Below are positions 8,129-17,719 of a stretch of DNA of 64,000 nucleotides, in pieces. The translations under genes and the position numbers were made by a program. The stretch spans positions 1 to 64,000 of the forward strand of contig CAVIJD010000005.1 in NCBI GenBank assembly GCA_963643165.1, in the 5' to 3' direction. The stretch comes from F23-D06 sp963643165 (GTDB lineage: Bacteria > Bacteroidota > Bacteroidia > Bacteroidales > WCHB1-69). Each line of letters opens with the position of its first letter. Positions within the stretch are counted from its first letter, which is position 1. Under the pieces are notes generated by a model. It worked only from the letters and a program-made list of their open reading frames with translations. It ran no database searches and was not told where the DNA came from.

Positions 8129-8731
8129 TTATTGTTCGTTTGATAAGTCTGTTTTGGTATTGTCTTTCAGGCTCGGACGGTCCTCGAGGTTGAAATGTCC
8201 TTTGTGCCGTCCTCTCATTCCATAGTAGTACTGTTCTATTTCGCCCAGGTCTTTCTCGTAATCGCCGGTGGGGTAGAAAACTTTTCCGATGCCAAGCGTG
8301 CGCGTCTTATAGTCGATGTGGCTCAGGCAAATAGGCACTTCCGCTTTTTGGGCAATCTGGTAGAACCCCCGTTTCCATTTTTCCACCCGTTTGCGTGTAC
8401 CTTCCGGGCAGATGATGAAAGCGATTTCTTCACGCTCGTGGATGAGGTTGACGGCAAATTCGGTGAAATGGAGCGAGTGTTTGCGGTCAACGGGCACACA
8501 GCCCAGTCGGTAGAGGTAGCGTTTGAAAGGGAACACGAAGAATTCCTTTTTGATGACGATGGTTCCTTTGGCGTGCATGTACTCCAGCATCCAGTGTCCT
8601 AAGAAGAAGTCGAGGATGGAGGTGTGCGGGGCCAGAATCATGACGCATTTCTTGACGGGTGCAGGTTGGAATCCCACAGGCTTGAAGCGGAAGAGCCGCA
8701 GCAGAAACAGATAGAATTTCTTGCCTTCCAT
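8129..8731 (-). CDS. PlsC-like lysophospholipid acyltransferase
   Basis: 200-residue acyltransferase of the 1-acyl-glycerol-3-phosphate type. The catalytic HX4D motif reads HTSILDF near residue 36, and the substrate-binding motif reads ICPEGTRKRVEKWKRGFYQI near 107. Short for a PlsC but similar to compact members that act on phospholipids or lipid A-like acceptors. It begins 4 bases after the LD-carboxypeptidase gene and ends 12 before the DUF2807 lipoprotein. Confidence 0.85.
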   Translation of the reverse strand: MEGKKFYLFLLRLFRFKPVGFQPAPVKKCVMILAPHTSILDFFLGHWMLEYMHAKGTIVIKKEFFVFPFKRYLYRLGCVPVDRKHSLHFTEFAVNLIHEREEIAFIICPEGTRKRVEKWKRGFYQIAQKAEVPICLSHIDYKTRTLGIGKVFYPTGDYEKDLGEIEQYYYGMRGRHKGHFNLEDRPSLKDNTKTDLSNEQ

Positions 8732-8735
8732 GATG

Positions 8736-9632
8736 TTATTGTTCCAGTATTATGGCATTTCCGTCGATGCGGCAGCATACGGGGCAGCCCATCTTGAGGG
8801 CGCGGTTGTCGGGGCGGTGACCGGCGGGAACGTTGAAGATGACAGGGAAATGATACTTGGCGCAATGCTCGGCCACGATTTCTTCGGCATTTTTCCCGAA
8901 AGGAATCGTATTGTCGTGCATGTCGGATAGATGACCCACCAGCAGGGCGGCCAGATGGTTTAGTTTGCCGCTGCGTTCCAGGCTGTTCATCATCCGGTCG
9001 ATGTGGTAAAGATACTCGTCAAGGTCTTCGATGAACAGAACTTTGCCGTCGGTGTCCAGGTCTGACGGTGTGGCGAGCATTGCATAGAGTATGGAGAGGT
9101 TGCCGCCTACTATGGGGGCGGAGAATTCCGCGGCCCTGTTGAGCGGATGCGGAGGCAGTTCGTAGTGCAGCGGCTCGCCCCGGAGCGCGGCGGTCCACGA
9201 ACGGCGGGCATCGTCGGTGCCGCGGACTATGTCTATGGGCATGGCCGCATGCAAGGTGGCCGTGTCTGTGTTCCGGTTTAAATGCGAATGGAGCACGGTG
9301 ATGTCGCTGTATCCGACTATCCACTTGGGACTGCGGCGGAAACCGCTGAAGTCGAGCCGGTCGATGATGCGGGCGGTGCCGTAGCCGCCGCGGGCACACC
9401 ACACAGCCCCGAGGTCCGGGTTGTCCAAAAGGTCTTGCAGGTACGAGGCGCGAAGCCTGTCGTCACCGGCAAACTGATGGCACTCGGCAAACAGACGCTC
9501 GTCGTAGAACGGAACAAACCCCTCCTGCTCAAGAAACCGGACGGCAGGCAACAGTTCCTCTTCAGAGATCTTGCGCGCCGGGGCTGCAATGCCCACTTTG
9601 TCGCCCCGTTTCAGATAGGGAGGGATGGTCAT
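8736..9632 (-). CDS. ldcA: LD-carboxypeptidase (peptidase S66)
   Basis: Removes the terminal D-Ala from tetrapeptides during peptidoglycan recycling. N-terminal LKRGDKVGIAAPARKI, ARGGYGTARIIDRL near 80 and the nucleophile Ser in IVGYSDITVLHSHL near 105 match family S66; a C-terminal Glu and His lie in FIEDLDEYLYHIDRMM and NVPAGHRPDN. 298 residues, complete. No signal peptide, so cytosolic. First gene of the envelope operon. Confidence 0.92.
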   Translation of the reverse strand: MTIPPYLKRGDKVGIAAPARKISEEELLPAVRFLEQEGFVPFYDERLFAECHQFAGDDRLRASYLQDLLDNPDLGAVWCARGGYGTARIIDRLDFSGFRRSPKWIVGYSDITVLHSHLNRNTDTATLHAAMPIDIVRGTDDARRSWTAALRGEPLHYELPPHPLNRAAEFSAPIVGGNLSILYAMLATPSDLDTDGKVLFIEDLDEYLYHIDRMMNSLERSGKLNHLAALLVGHLSDMHDNTIPFGKNAEEIVAEHCAKYHFPVIFNVPAGHRPDNRALKMGCPVCCRIDGNAIILEQ

Positions 9633-9665
9633 GGCTGTCTGTCTCCGCAGTGCTTTTCCTTAAAC

Positions 9666-10343
9666 TCAGTCGTCTATTTCAGAATGGATGAAAAGCCCGG
9701 CATGCGAGAACTCCAACTCATATACGATGTTGTTGTACAGAATCTTGACTTCAATGTGGTCGTGCTCGATCTCGATGTCAAGAATCATGGCTCTCGGGAA
9801 AAACGCGTTGATGTACTGCATGATGCCGTCAGGCAGAGTGTCAAGAAAGTAACTGCTGTCTGTCTGATGGTCGTTGTCGGTTTCTGTGATGACGTTGATG
9901 AGCAAGCCGGAGGCATTGTAGTGCAGTTCAACTTCTACGCTGTTGTTTTCGACCTCCAGCACATAGATAATCTCTACGCCGGGACGTTCGATGATGTCCA
10001 CGTCATCGAGATGCCATGAAAAATAGATGCTGGCGCGGAACGAATTGCGGACGGCCTCAGGCAAAAAGTCAAGGATGTGCAAGCAGGTTTTGGTCATTAC
10101 CCATTCCACGTTGTTGCGGTTGGCGTACCAGGCAATTTTGGTGGTCTTGTTCTCCTTGAATGTCACTTCGTAATAGTCACCCTCAGTTTCCCAAACGGCA
10201 CGTTTGGCATTGGGATATTGTTCGTTGAAGGCGGATTTCACCTCTTGGGGAACGGTTGAGTCGTTCTTGTTGCAACTTGTAAAGTTGACGGCAGCCAGAC
10301 ACAGAATCAGTATAGCTGCGATTTTTGCGGTTTTACTCTTCAT
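9666..10343 (-). CDS. PepSY-like (DUF2874) lipoprotein
   Basis: 225 residues from the ATG at 10343, which gives a clean lipoprotein signal (AAVNFTSCNK). Residues about 30-90 carry a unit typical of the DUF2874 PepSY-like repeat: VKSAFNEQYPNAKRAVWETE then YYEVTF, KIAWYA. A second, weaker unit follows (YINAFFPRAMILDIEI). Known members are periplasmic and of unclear function. Single-gene unit in the minus direction. Confidence 0.75.
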   Translation of the reverse strand: MKSKTAKIAAILILCLAAVNFTSCNKNDSTVPQEVKSAFNEQYPNAKRAVWETEGDYYEVTFKENKTTKIAWYANRNNVEWVMTKTCLHILDFLPEAVRNSFRASIYFSWHLDDVDIIERPGVEIIYVLEVENNSVEVELHYNASGLLINVITETDNDHQTDSSYFLDTLPDGIMQYINAFFPRAMILDIEIEHDHIEVKILYNNIVYELEFSHAGLFIHSEIDD

Positions 10344-10440
10344 AAGTGTGTTGTTTAGATGTTTTATTTTCTGTTGTGGTCTAATTTTGATGGTGGTCTT
10401 ACGCGACGCTGACATTAAGGATAACGATTCTACTTGTCAT

Positions 10441-11331
10441 TTATTGCAGATGCAGGGCAAGAAATTCTTTTTCTTTCAATGCTTTCTCCGTCTCTTCGCA
10501 AAGCAGCTGTTGCTCTTTGACGTTTTCAGTGAACCGTTTGCCCTGCTTGGCGATTTTCTTTTTCTTGAAGTAACATCCCGTTTTCCCCTCGAATGCGGGA
10601 TTCAGTGCCGCTTCCAGCATGGTGGCGGCGCCCTGGGCCGGGGTGTTGATCAAGGGACGGAATAGTTTGTTGCAGAGGAAGTCTATCACTTTGTTGCCTT
10701 GGCAGATGATGCCCGTATCGACGATGCCGGGGTCTGCCACATTGATGCAGATGCCCTCGTCTTTCCACTGTTCGGCGGCTTTGAGCGTGTAGTAGTAAAG
10801 CGCTCTCTTGGAGTTGGAATAGGCGATGAAACGGTTGAAACTGCGTGCCGTCTTGGGTCGCATGAAGCCGGGTTTCAGGCTGAACCAGCGGTAGGAGAGC
10901 GACACCATGCTGACGATGCGGGTGCCTTTGCCCATGAGCGGGTGCAGCAGCCTGTTGAGCACGTAATGGCCGAGGTAGTTCACCGCCGCCGTATATTCAA
11001 AGCCGTCAACGCTTTGCTTGGCGTAGTGGCACAGCACACCGGCATTGTTCAATATGATTTGGATGGACTTGAATTGCGCCGTCACCTCGTCGGCGAAGCG
11101 TTTCACGGAGTGGAGGTCGCCCAGGTCAACTTGCATCAAATAGACGTTACGGCTGTTGAGCGCATCCATCTGCTCGAAGACGGGACGGGCCACAGCCGTG
11201 TCGTAACAGGCCATGATGACATCATAGCCGGCTTCAAGCAGGGCTTTCGTATGTATGGAGCCCATGCCGCCGTCAGCGCCGGTGACCAAGGCTAGCCCTT
11301 TGCTGCCGTCTTCAGTGCTTTTTGGTTTCAT
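10441..11331 (-). CDS. Short-chain dehydrogenase/reductase
   Basis: 296-residue SDR. The cofactor motif is TGADGGMG near residue 18, the NNAG motif is in ILNNAGVLC near 92, and the catalytic Ser and Tyr-x-x-x-Lys are in SMVSLSYR near 142 and YSNSK near 172. It resembles the retinol-dehydrogenase/protochlorophyllide-reductase-like group. Its start overlaps the end of the acyl-CoA ligase gene by 20 bases, so a role on an acyl or lipid substrate is a reasonable inference. Exact substrate not predictable. Confidence 0.88.
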   Translation of the reverse strand: MKPKSTEDGSKGLALVTGADGGMGSIHTKALLEAGYDVIMACYDTAVARPVFEQMDALNSRNVYLMQVDLGDLHSVKRFADEVTAQFKSIQIILNNAGVLCHYAKQSVDGFEYTAAVNYLGHYVLNRLLHPLMGKGTRIVSMVSLSYRWFSLKPGFMRPKTARSFNRFIAYSNSKRALYYYTLKAAEQWKDEGICINVADPGIVDTGIICQGNKVIDFLCNKLFRPLINTPAQGAATMLEAALNPAFEGKTGCYFKKKKIAKQGKRFTENVKEQQLLCEETEKALKEKEFLALHLQ

Positions 11332-13120
11332 GATTGTAGATTTCGCGGTACAGGTTCTCGTATTTTTTGAGCATAAAGGCGCGGCGCAGTTTGAGCGTCT
11401 GCGACAGTTCGCCCGTCTGCGGGGTCCAGGTGTCGTTCACCATCCGGATGCGGTGTATGCGTTCGTGCTCCGCCAGCCCTTTGTTGATGCTTTCAACTTC
11501 GCGCTGCATCCGCTTGACGACTTCAGGTAGCGTGATCATCTCGTCGTTGTTGTCATAGTGTATCTTGTATTTGGCACACCAGAAATGGAGCGTGTCGAAG
11601 TCGGGCACGATGATGGCGGAGGCGAATTTCTCGTTTTCGCCAATGACCATGCAGTTGTCGATGAAATGGGACTCGCGGAGTTTGTTCTCGAGCACTTGCG
11701 GGGCGATGTATTTGCCGGTCGAAAGTTTGAAGATCTCTTTTTTGCGGTCCGTGATCTTGAGGTAACGGCGGTCTCCTTTGGTTTTGCCGTTGATGTCAAC
11801 CATCATGCCGATGTCGCCCGTGTGGAACCATCCGTCACTGTCAATCACCTGAGCGGTGTATTCGGGATCTTTGTAGTATCCCATCATCAGGCAGTCGCCT
11901 TTGGTGAGGATCTCGCCGTCTTCGGCCAATTGGAACTCTATGCAGGGCATGATTTCGCCCACGGTGCCGATGACGAACACGTCTTTCGTCGGGTTGTTGA
12001 CGGCGATGACAGGCGACGTCTCGGTCATGCCGTAGCCTTCGAACACGCGGAGCTTGGCGGCCGAGAAGAGACGGATGATGCGTTCCTGGATGGAAGACCC
12101 GCCCGATACGACAATCATGGGCTTGCCGCCGAAAGCCTCGCGCCACTTGGAATAGACTAATTTGTCGGCGAGTTGCATCTTTTTCAGGTAGAACCAGTTG
12201 TGATTGTAATAGTCGTATTTTGTGGCCTCTTTGAAAGCCCAGAAGTAAATTCTCCGTTTGATGCCTGTCATGTCCTTGCCGGCAGCATGCAGTTTGTCGA
12301 ACATCATTTCCAGCACGCGCGGTACGGCACAGAACCCTACGGCGTGGATGTCTTTGAGGTCTTTGGCTATGGTGTTGAGTCCGCCCGCATAGTAGATGCT
12401 GGTGCCCAAAATCTGATAATGATAGTTGATGACTCTCTCATAGACGTGGCACAAAGGCAAGAAACTCAAGATGTTGCCCGTGTGGTCGTTTGTCTGCATC
12501 TTGGTGAGCGTGATGGCGTTGGTGAGGAAGTTCTTGTGCGACAGCATGACACCTTTGGGAAGCCCCGTGGTGCCGGAGGTGTAAATGATGGTCGCTAATT
12601 CTTCCGGCTTGATCTCAGCTTTGTTCTTTTCTACCGTGGGCATCCACTTTTCACGGTTGTCACGCCCTATTTTCAGCATTTCGAAGAATGAACGCTCGTC
12701 TTTGATGTCTGCAATCGTGAATACGTATGGGTGCAACTCCAAGTCGGGCAGCGCCGGCGCCACGTGCTTGTAGATGGACTCGATGCCGATGACGATGCAT
12801 TTCGAGTCGGAATGGTTCAGGATGTAACGATAGTCGTCAGGGGTGAGCGACGGATAAACCGGCACGTGAACCATTCCCGCCAACATGATGCCCATGTCCA
12901 TGAAATTCCACGCCGGACGGTTGTTCATGATGGTGGCGACTTTGTCGCCTTTCTGTAGCCCGAGCTCCAACAAGGCACAGGCGATGGACTCCGAAATCTC
13001 TATGTATTCGTCCACGCTGAACTTGTGCCATTCTCCATTTTCTCTTCCGCAGATGATGTCACCCTTGGGGTAGTTTTCTTTCAGATGTTCGAGAATATCA
13101 AATAGTCTGGTAATCTTCAT
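11312..13120 (-). CDS. Long-chain acyl-CoA synthetase
   Basis: AMP-forming ligase that activates fatty acids. The P-loop TIIYTSGTTGLPKGVMLSHK lies near residue 180, FEGYGMTETSPVIA near 350, and GWFHTGDIG near 430 followed by the ITDRKKE hinge. 602 residues, as for AMP-dependent synthetases of this phylum. The start at 13120 (MKITRLFDILEHL) is chosen because it follows a -7 element at 13155 and upstream residues look non-coding. Gene symbol not assigned since several paralogues are usual. Confidence 0.92.
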   Translation of the reverse strand: MKITRLFDILEHLKENYPKGDIICGRENGEWHKFSVDEYIEISESIACALLELGLQKGDKVATIMNNRPAWNFMDMGIMLAGMVHVPVYPSLTPDDYRYILNHSDSKCIVIGIESIYKHVAPALPDLELHPYVFTIADIKDERSFFEMLKIGRDNREKWMPTVEKNKAEIKPEELATIIYTSGTTGLPKGVMLSHKNFLTNAITLTKMQTNDHTGNILSFLPLCHVYERVINYHYQILGTSIYYAGGLNTIAKDLKDIHAVGFCAVPRVLEMMFDKLHAAGKDMTGIKRRIYFWAFKEATKYDYYNHNWFYLKKMQLADKLVYSKWREAFGGKPMIVVSGGSSIQERIIRLFSAAKLRVFEGYGMTETSPVIAVNNPTKDVFVIGTVGEIMPCIEFQLAEDGEILTKGDCLMMGYYKDPEYTAQVIDSDGWFHTGDIGMMVDINGKTKGDRRYLKITDRKKEIFKLSTGKYIAPQVLENKLRESHFIDNCMVIGENEKFASAIIVPDFDTLHFWCAKYKIHYDNNDEMITLPEVVKRMQREVESINKGLAEHERIHRIRMVNDTWTPQTGELSQTLKLRRAFMLKKYENLYREIYNHETKKH

Positions 13121-13154
13121 AAGCAAATATTTTTTGAAAAATGACTGTGGGCGG

Positions 13155-13162
13155 CAAAGATA
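13155..13162 (-). promoter_or_regulatory. -7 promoter of the acyl-CoA synthetase operon
   Basis: Minus-strand TATCTTTG followed by CCGCC, 35 bases before the chosen ATG. Confidence 0.6.
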
Positions 13163-13283
13163 ACAAAAACATTTAAAGGATACTTGTTTTTCTTGTGTGT
13201 TGTTTGCAATGAGTTGACTTTCAGTTAATTGTAAAATGCGAAAAAAAAGAAGACCGGCAGGTGTCGGGATATTGAAAAAAGTG

Positions 13284-13291
13284 TATTTTTG
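13284..13291 (+). promoter_or_regulatory. -7 promoter element of tRNA-Met
   Basis: TATTTTTG followed by CAGCCGC, 17 bases before the mature tRNA. Confidence 0.65.
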
Positions 13292-13307
13292 CAGCCGCTT
13301 AACCAAT

Positions 13308-13381
13308 GGCGGGGTAGCTCAGTCGGTTAGAGCGTCGGATTCATAACCCGGAGGTCACGAGTTCAATTCCCGTTCCCGCCA
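13308..13381 (+). tRNA. tRNA-Met-type (anticodon CAT)
   Basis: 74 nt: acceptor GGCGGGG paired with TCCCGCC, discriminator A, D-arm GCTC..GAGC, anticodon loop TTCATAA, T-arm with GTTCAATTC. The anticodon CAT could belong to elongator Met or to lysidine-modified Ile2; the sequence alone does not settle it, though no initiator-type feature (three G-C pairs under the anticodon loop) is seen. No encoded CCA. Confidence 0.93.
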
Positions 13382-13393
13382 CAGGATTAAAAA

Positions 13394-13420
13394 AGCACTG
13401 GTTTTTCCAGTGCTTTTTTT
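13394..13420 (+). terminator. Intrinsic terminator after tRNA-Met
   Basis: GCACTGG / CCAGTGC stem with a T-rich loop, preceded by A's and followed by seven T. Classic rho-independent terminator. Confidence 0.9.
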
Positions 13421-13480
13421 GTTTTGACGACGGAGCGTCCGGATTCTATGCAATGGGCGCAGTTTAACGCCAAGTACACA

Positions 13481-15520
13481 CTACAGTTTGCCGATTTTCC
13501 GGTAAAAGTCTTCCTCAGAGAGGATGAGAATGTTCAGCGCTTCGGCTTTTTTCCGTTTTTCAGGCCCCATTTTCTCTCCCGCCAGCACGAACGAGGTCTG
13601 CTTGGAGATGGAGGAGACGTTCTTGCCGCCGTTCTGCTCGACGAGTTTCTTTATTTCGTCCCTGGAGATGGTGAAAACGCCGCTTACTACGACACTTTGG
13701 CCTGCAAGGAGGTCAGACCCTTGTTCTTCATCGGTTTGCTGCAACTCCATCTGAAGCCCCGCCTGCCGAAGCCGCATGACGATTCCCAGATTTTCGGTGT
13801 CGTTGAAGAAACGGACGATGTTGTCGGCAATGATTTCACCAACGTCCTCAACGGTGACCAGCTCTTCCTTGCTGGCTGACGCTATGGCGTCGATGTTGCC
13901 GAAATGACGCGCCAGTTTTTTGGCCGTTACCTCACCGACCATCCGTATCCCGATAGCGAAAAGTACGCGGTCAAAGGGTGTTGTTTTCGATTTCTCAATA
14001 CCGTTCAGGATGTTCTGTACCGTTTTTTCCCTGAAACTGACGGTCCTGTTTTTCCCGTCTTCTTTTTCGATGCTTTTTTCCAGGCCGAACAGCTTGTCGT
14101 AGGTGAGGTCGTATAAGTCGGCCACGTTGTTCACGAGTCCGCTGTTGTACAGCAGTTCTATTTTCCCCTCGCCTAAGGAGTCGATGTTCATGGCTTTACG
14201 GGATATGAAATGTTCCAGTTTTCCTTTTATTTGCGGCGCGCAATGCAGTTCGTCGGGGCAGTACAGCCCGGTTTCGCCCGGATTTTGCTGCAGCGGTGTG
14301 CCGCAAACGGGACAATGGGTGATGAACTGCACGGCCTGGGCGTTTTCGTTGCGGTGTGTGTGGTCAACGCCGACGATCTTGGGGATTATTTCGCCGCCTT
14401 TTTCCACAAACAGCCAGTCGCCGTTGCAGATGTCCATCTCTTGTATGAAGTCGCGGTTGTTGAGCGTGGCGCGCTTGACGACGGTGCCGGCGAGGTTCAC
14501 GGGGGCAAGGTTGGCTACGGGCGTGATGATGCCGGTGCGCCCCACTTGGTAGTCGATGCTGAACAACGGCGTGGATACCCGTTCTGCCTTGAATTTGTAG
14601 GCGATGGCCCAGCGTGGACTTTTGGCGGTGGCCCCGGCACTCTGTTGCTGCGCGAAGTCGTTCACTTTGATGACGATGCCGTCAATGGGGTAGGGCAGTT
14701 GCTTGCGTTCGGTGTCCCAATGTTTGATGAACTCGAACACTTCATTGAGGCTGCCCGCCTTTTGCATGATGTCGGGAAACCGGAATCCCCAGTCGTGCAG
14801 TTTCCGGAGCCGGTCGTAATGGTTGTCTTCGGGCAGGTTCTCGCCTAAGGCGTAATAGAGCTTGAAGTTCAGTCTGCGTTTGGCCACTTCGGTGGAACTC
14901 TGGAGTTTGAGGCTTCCGGAGGCGGCGTTGCGCGGGTTGGCAAACGGCGGCTCTCCAAGCTCCTCGCGCTCGGCATTGAGGGCGCGGAACCGGCTGAAGG
15001 GCATAATGATCTCGCCCCGCGCCTCCAACAGGTCGGGATAGTCGCCTGTTAGCCGCAAGGGCACGGCCCCGATGGTCTTGACATTGGCGGTGACGACATC
15101 GCCCCTGACGCCGTCGCCGCGGGTGACCGCCCTGGACAGGAGGCCGTGCTCGTAAATCAGGCTGATGGCCACGCCGTCGTATTTGAGTTCGCAAATGTAT
15201 TCAAAGGGGGCGTTCAGTGTGCTGCGGAGGCGGCTGTCAAATTCCTGCAACTCGCTCTCCGAGTAGGTGTTGCCTAACGAGAGCATAGGGTAGAGGTGGC
15301 TCGCCGTCTCAAACTGTTTGGTTATCGTGCCGCCTACCCGCTGCGTAGGACTGTCGGGCTGCGCATATTGCGGATACTGATGCTCCAGGTCGATGAGCCG
15401 CTGCAGCATCTGGTCAAAGTCATAGTCGCTGATTACGGGGTTGTCGAGGATGTAATAGCGGTAGTTGTGCCGGTTGATTTCGTCGGTCAACTGTATGATT
15501 TGTTGTTGAATGGTGTCCAT
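13481..15520 (-). CDS. ligA: NAD-dependent DNA ligase
   Basis: Seals nicks in DNA replication and repair. 679 residues with the complete LigA order: Ia domain, adenylation domain with CELKYDGVAISL near 110 (the AMP-carrying Lys), OB fold, four-Cys zinc finger (CPVCGTPL and CPDELHC near 400-425), helix-hairpin-helix repeats, and C-terminal BRCT (SGVFTISRDEIKKLVEQNGG near 605). It ends downstream of the tRNA terminator and follows tex on the same strand. Confidence 0.97.
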   Translation of the reverse strand: MDTIQQQIIQLTDEINRHNYRYYILDNPVISDYDFDQMLQRLIDLEHQYPQYAQPDSPTQRVGGTITKQFETASHLYPMLSLGNTYSESELQEFDSRLRSTLNAPFEYICELKYDGVAISLIYEHGLLSRAVTRGDGVRGDVVTANVKTIGAVPLRLTGDYPDLLEARGEIIMPFSRFRALNAEREELGEPPFANPRNAASGSLKLQSSTEVAKRRLNFKLYYALGENLPEDNHYDRLRKLHDWGFRFPDIMQKAGSLNEVFEFIKHWDTERKQLPYPIDGIVIKVNDFAQQQSAGATAKSPRWAIAYKFKAERVSTPLFSIDYQVGRTGIITPVANLAPVNLAGTVVKRATLNNRDFIQEMDICNGDWLFVEKGGEIIPKIVGVDHTHRNENAQAVQFITHCPVCGTPLQQNPGETGLYCPDELHCAPQIKGKLEHFISRKAMNIDSLGEGKIELLYNSGLVNNVADLYDLTYDKLFGLEKSIEKEDGKNRTVSFREKTVQNILNGIEKSKTTPFDRVLFAIGIRMVGEVTAKKLARHFGNIDAIASASKEELVTVEDVGEIIADNIVRFFNDTENLGIVMRLRQAGLQMELQQTDEEQGSDLLAGQSVVVSGVFTISRDEIKKLVEQNGGKNVSSISKQTSFVLAGEKMGPEKRKKAEALNILILSEEDFYRKIGKL

Positions 15521-15543
15521 AGTCTTATCGGTGCGAGGTTGTA

Positions 15544-17682
15544 TTATGGTTTCATGGATAGGCTGATGCGCTTCCGTTCGGGCTCTACGCCGATGACGCG
15601 CACCATGACTTTCTGATGCAGCTGCACCACCTCGTAGGGGTCGGTGACGCGCTTTTCGGAGAGGTTGCTGATGTGGACAAGACCGTCCTGGTGGATGCCG
15701 AGGTCCACAAAGCAGCCGAAAGCGGTGATGTTGGTGACGATGCCCGGCAGTACCATGCCCGGCACTAGGTCTTCGATTTTCTGGATGTTCTTGTCAAACT
15801 CGAACATCTCGTAATGGCGGCGCGGGTCACGGCCGGGTTTGGCCAGTTCCTGCATGATGTCTTGGAGTGTAGGCATCCCGACCGTGGCGGTGATGTAGTT
15901 CTCGAGGGTGATGCCGGCGCGGAGCGCCGCGTCGTGCATAAGGTCTGAGACGGAACAGTTGAGGTCTTTGGCCATCTTTTCCACGATGGCGTAACTTTCG
16001 GGGTGTACGGCGCTGCCGTCAAGCGGGTTCTGGGCATCCTGTATGCGAAGGAAGCCGGCAGCCTGTTCAAAGGCCTTGGCCCCGAAGCGAGGCACGTCTT
16101 TCAACGCCTCCCTGGAGGGGAAAGGTCCATGCTCGTTGCGGTAGTTTACGATGTTCTGCGCCAATGCGGGGCCGACACCCGACACATGCGACAGCAACTC
16201 CTTGCTGGCCGTGTTCAACGCTACGCCTACATAGTTGACACAGCTCTCTACGGTCTGCTCCAGGCTCTCTTGCAGCCGTTTCTGGTTCACGTCGTGCTGG
16301 TACTGGCCCACGCCGATCGACTTTGGGTCAATCTTTACCAGTTCGGCCAGCGGGTCCATAAGCCGGCGGCCGATGGAGACGGCGCCGCGCACGGTGACGT
16401 CGTAGTCGGGAAACTCCGCACGCGCCACGGGCGAGGCCGAATAGACGGAGGCTCCGTCTTCGTTGACCATAAAGGCCTTGACATCGCGCTCAAAGGGTAT
16501 GTGGCGTATGAAGTTCTCCGTCTCGCGCCCCGCGGTGCCGTTGCCGATGGCGATGACTTCGACTTTGTACTGCAACACCAGTCTCTTCAATTTGTCGGAA
16601 GAGAGTTTGTATTGAGCGGCGGGCGGATGCGGATAGATGGTCTCGTTGTGCAGCAGTTTGCCTTGCGGGTCCAGGATGACGACTTTGCAGCCCGTGCGGA
16701 AACCGGGGTCTATGGCCAAGGTGGTCACCTGTCCGAGCGGCGCGGCGAGCAGCAACTGCCTCAGGTTGCGGGTAAAGACGCTGATGGCCTCCGTGTCGGC
16801 TTTTTCTTTGTAGTGCCGACGCATTTCAGTTTCCATTTGCGGCTGCAGCAGCCTTTTGTAGGCATCCACGGCTGCGGTCCACACCTGCTGTGCGCATGGC
16901 CCGTTGCGACGGATGAGGCCACGTTTGAGGATCTTAAGGGCTTCCTCCTCTTTCGGGGCGATGGACAGACTTAATATCCCGTCTTCCTCGCCGCGGAACA
17001 TGGCCAGTATGCGGTGCGACGGGGCTTTGGCCAGAAAGTCGCGGGCGTTGTAGTAATTCTTGTATTTTTCGCGGTCGTCGGTCTTGTCTTTGACGCGTTT
17101 GGCACTCAGGACACTGTATCGGAGAAACTCGTTGCGCAAACGTGCCCGCAGCCGGATGTCTTCGCTGATGTGCTCGGCTATGATGTCACGCGCGCCGGCA
17201 AGTGCCTCGTCGGCAGTGCTGACCTGCTTTTCGGGGTTGATGTAAGTGTCAACCATCGCGCGGAACGCGCTTTCACTTATCTCCGGCTGCTTGAAGATGG
17301 ACTCCGCCAATGGCGCCAACCCTTTCTCTTTGGCAATAGATGCCCTCGTCCGGCGTTTCGGCCGATAGGGCAAGTACAGGTCTTCCAACTCGCTCATCGT
17401 GGCGGCCCCGTTGAGTTTCTCCTCCAACTCGGCCGTCAACTTGCCCTGCTCCCGGATGGAGTCGAGTACGGATGCACGACGCTTGTCTAACTCCTGCAGT
17501 TTGCCGTACAACTCTTTGATTTCTTCGATTTTGACTTCGTCAAGTCCGCCGGTCATCTCTTTGCGGTAACGCGAGATGAACGGAATGGTGGCGCCGCCCT
17601 CCAGCAAGGACAAGGTGTTCTTGACTTGCTCTTCGGGCAGTGTCAGCGCTTCGGCAATCCGTTTTGCATACTGGTCAAGCAT
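15544..17682 (-). CDS. tex: Tex-family RNA-binding protein
   Basis: 712-residue transcription accessory protein: N-terminal helical Tex domain, YqgF/RNase-H-like domain (TLAIDPGFRTGCKVVILD near 325), helix-hairpin-helix region (SGVGPALAQNIVNYR near 500), and C-terminal S1 domain (GIVTNITAFGCFVDLG and DGLVHISNLSEKRV near 650-685). The family binds nucleic acid and affects transcription; exact role in this group unknown. 23 bases upstream of ligA and 37 downstream of gltX, so likely co-transcribed. Confidence 0.95.
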   Translation of the reverse strand: MLDQYAKRIAEALTLPEEQVKNTLSLLEGGATIPFISRYRKEMTGGLDEVKIEEIKELYGKLQELDKRRASVLDSIREQGKLTAELEEKLNGAATMSELEDLYLPYRPKRRTRASIAKEKGLAPLAESIFKQPEISESAFRAMVDTYINPEKQVSTADEALAGARDIIAEHISEDIRLRARLRNEFLRYSVLSAKRVKDKTDDREKYKNYYNARDFLAKAPSHRILAMFRGEEDGILSLSIAPKEEEALKILKRGLIRRNGPCAQQVWTAAVDAYKRLLQPQMETEMRRHYKEKADTEAISVFTRNLRQLLLAAPLGQVTTLAIDPGFRTGCKVVILDPQGKLLHNETIYPHPPAAQYKLSSDKLKRLVLQYKVEVIAIGNGTAGRETENFIRHIPFERDVKAFMVNEDGASVYSASPVARAEFPDYDVTVRGAVSIGRRLMDPLAELVKIDPKSIGVGQYQHDVNQKRLQESLEQTVESCVNYVGVALNTASKELLSHVSGVGPALAQNIVNYRNEHGPFPSREALKDVPRFGAKAFEQAAGFLRIQDAQNPLDGSAVHPESYAIVEKMAKDLNCSVSDLMHDAALRAGITLENYITATVGMPTLQDIMQELAKPGRDPRRHYEMFEFDKNIQKIEDLVPGMVLPGIVTNITAFGCFVDLGIHQDGLVHISNLSEKRVTDPYEVVQLHQKVMVRVIGVEPERKRISLSMKP

Positions 17683-17719
17683 GGTGTAAATGAGGGTTGT
17701 GGATTTTGAGGGTGGACGA

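Noticed and set aside
16003..16974. Antisense open frame of 323 codons inside tex
   Set aside because: Low-complexity shadow of a well-supported gene.
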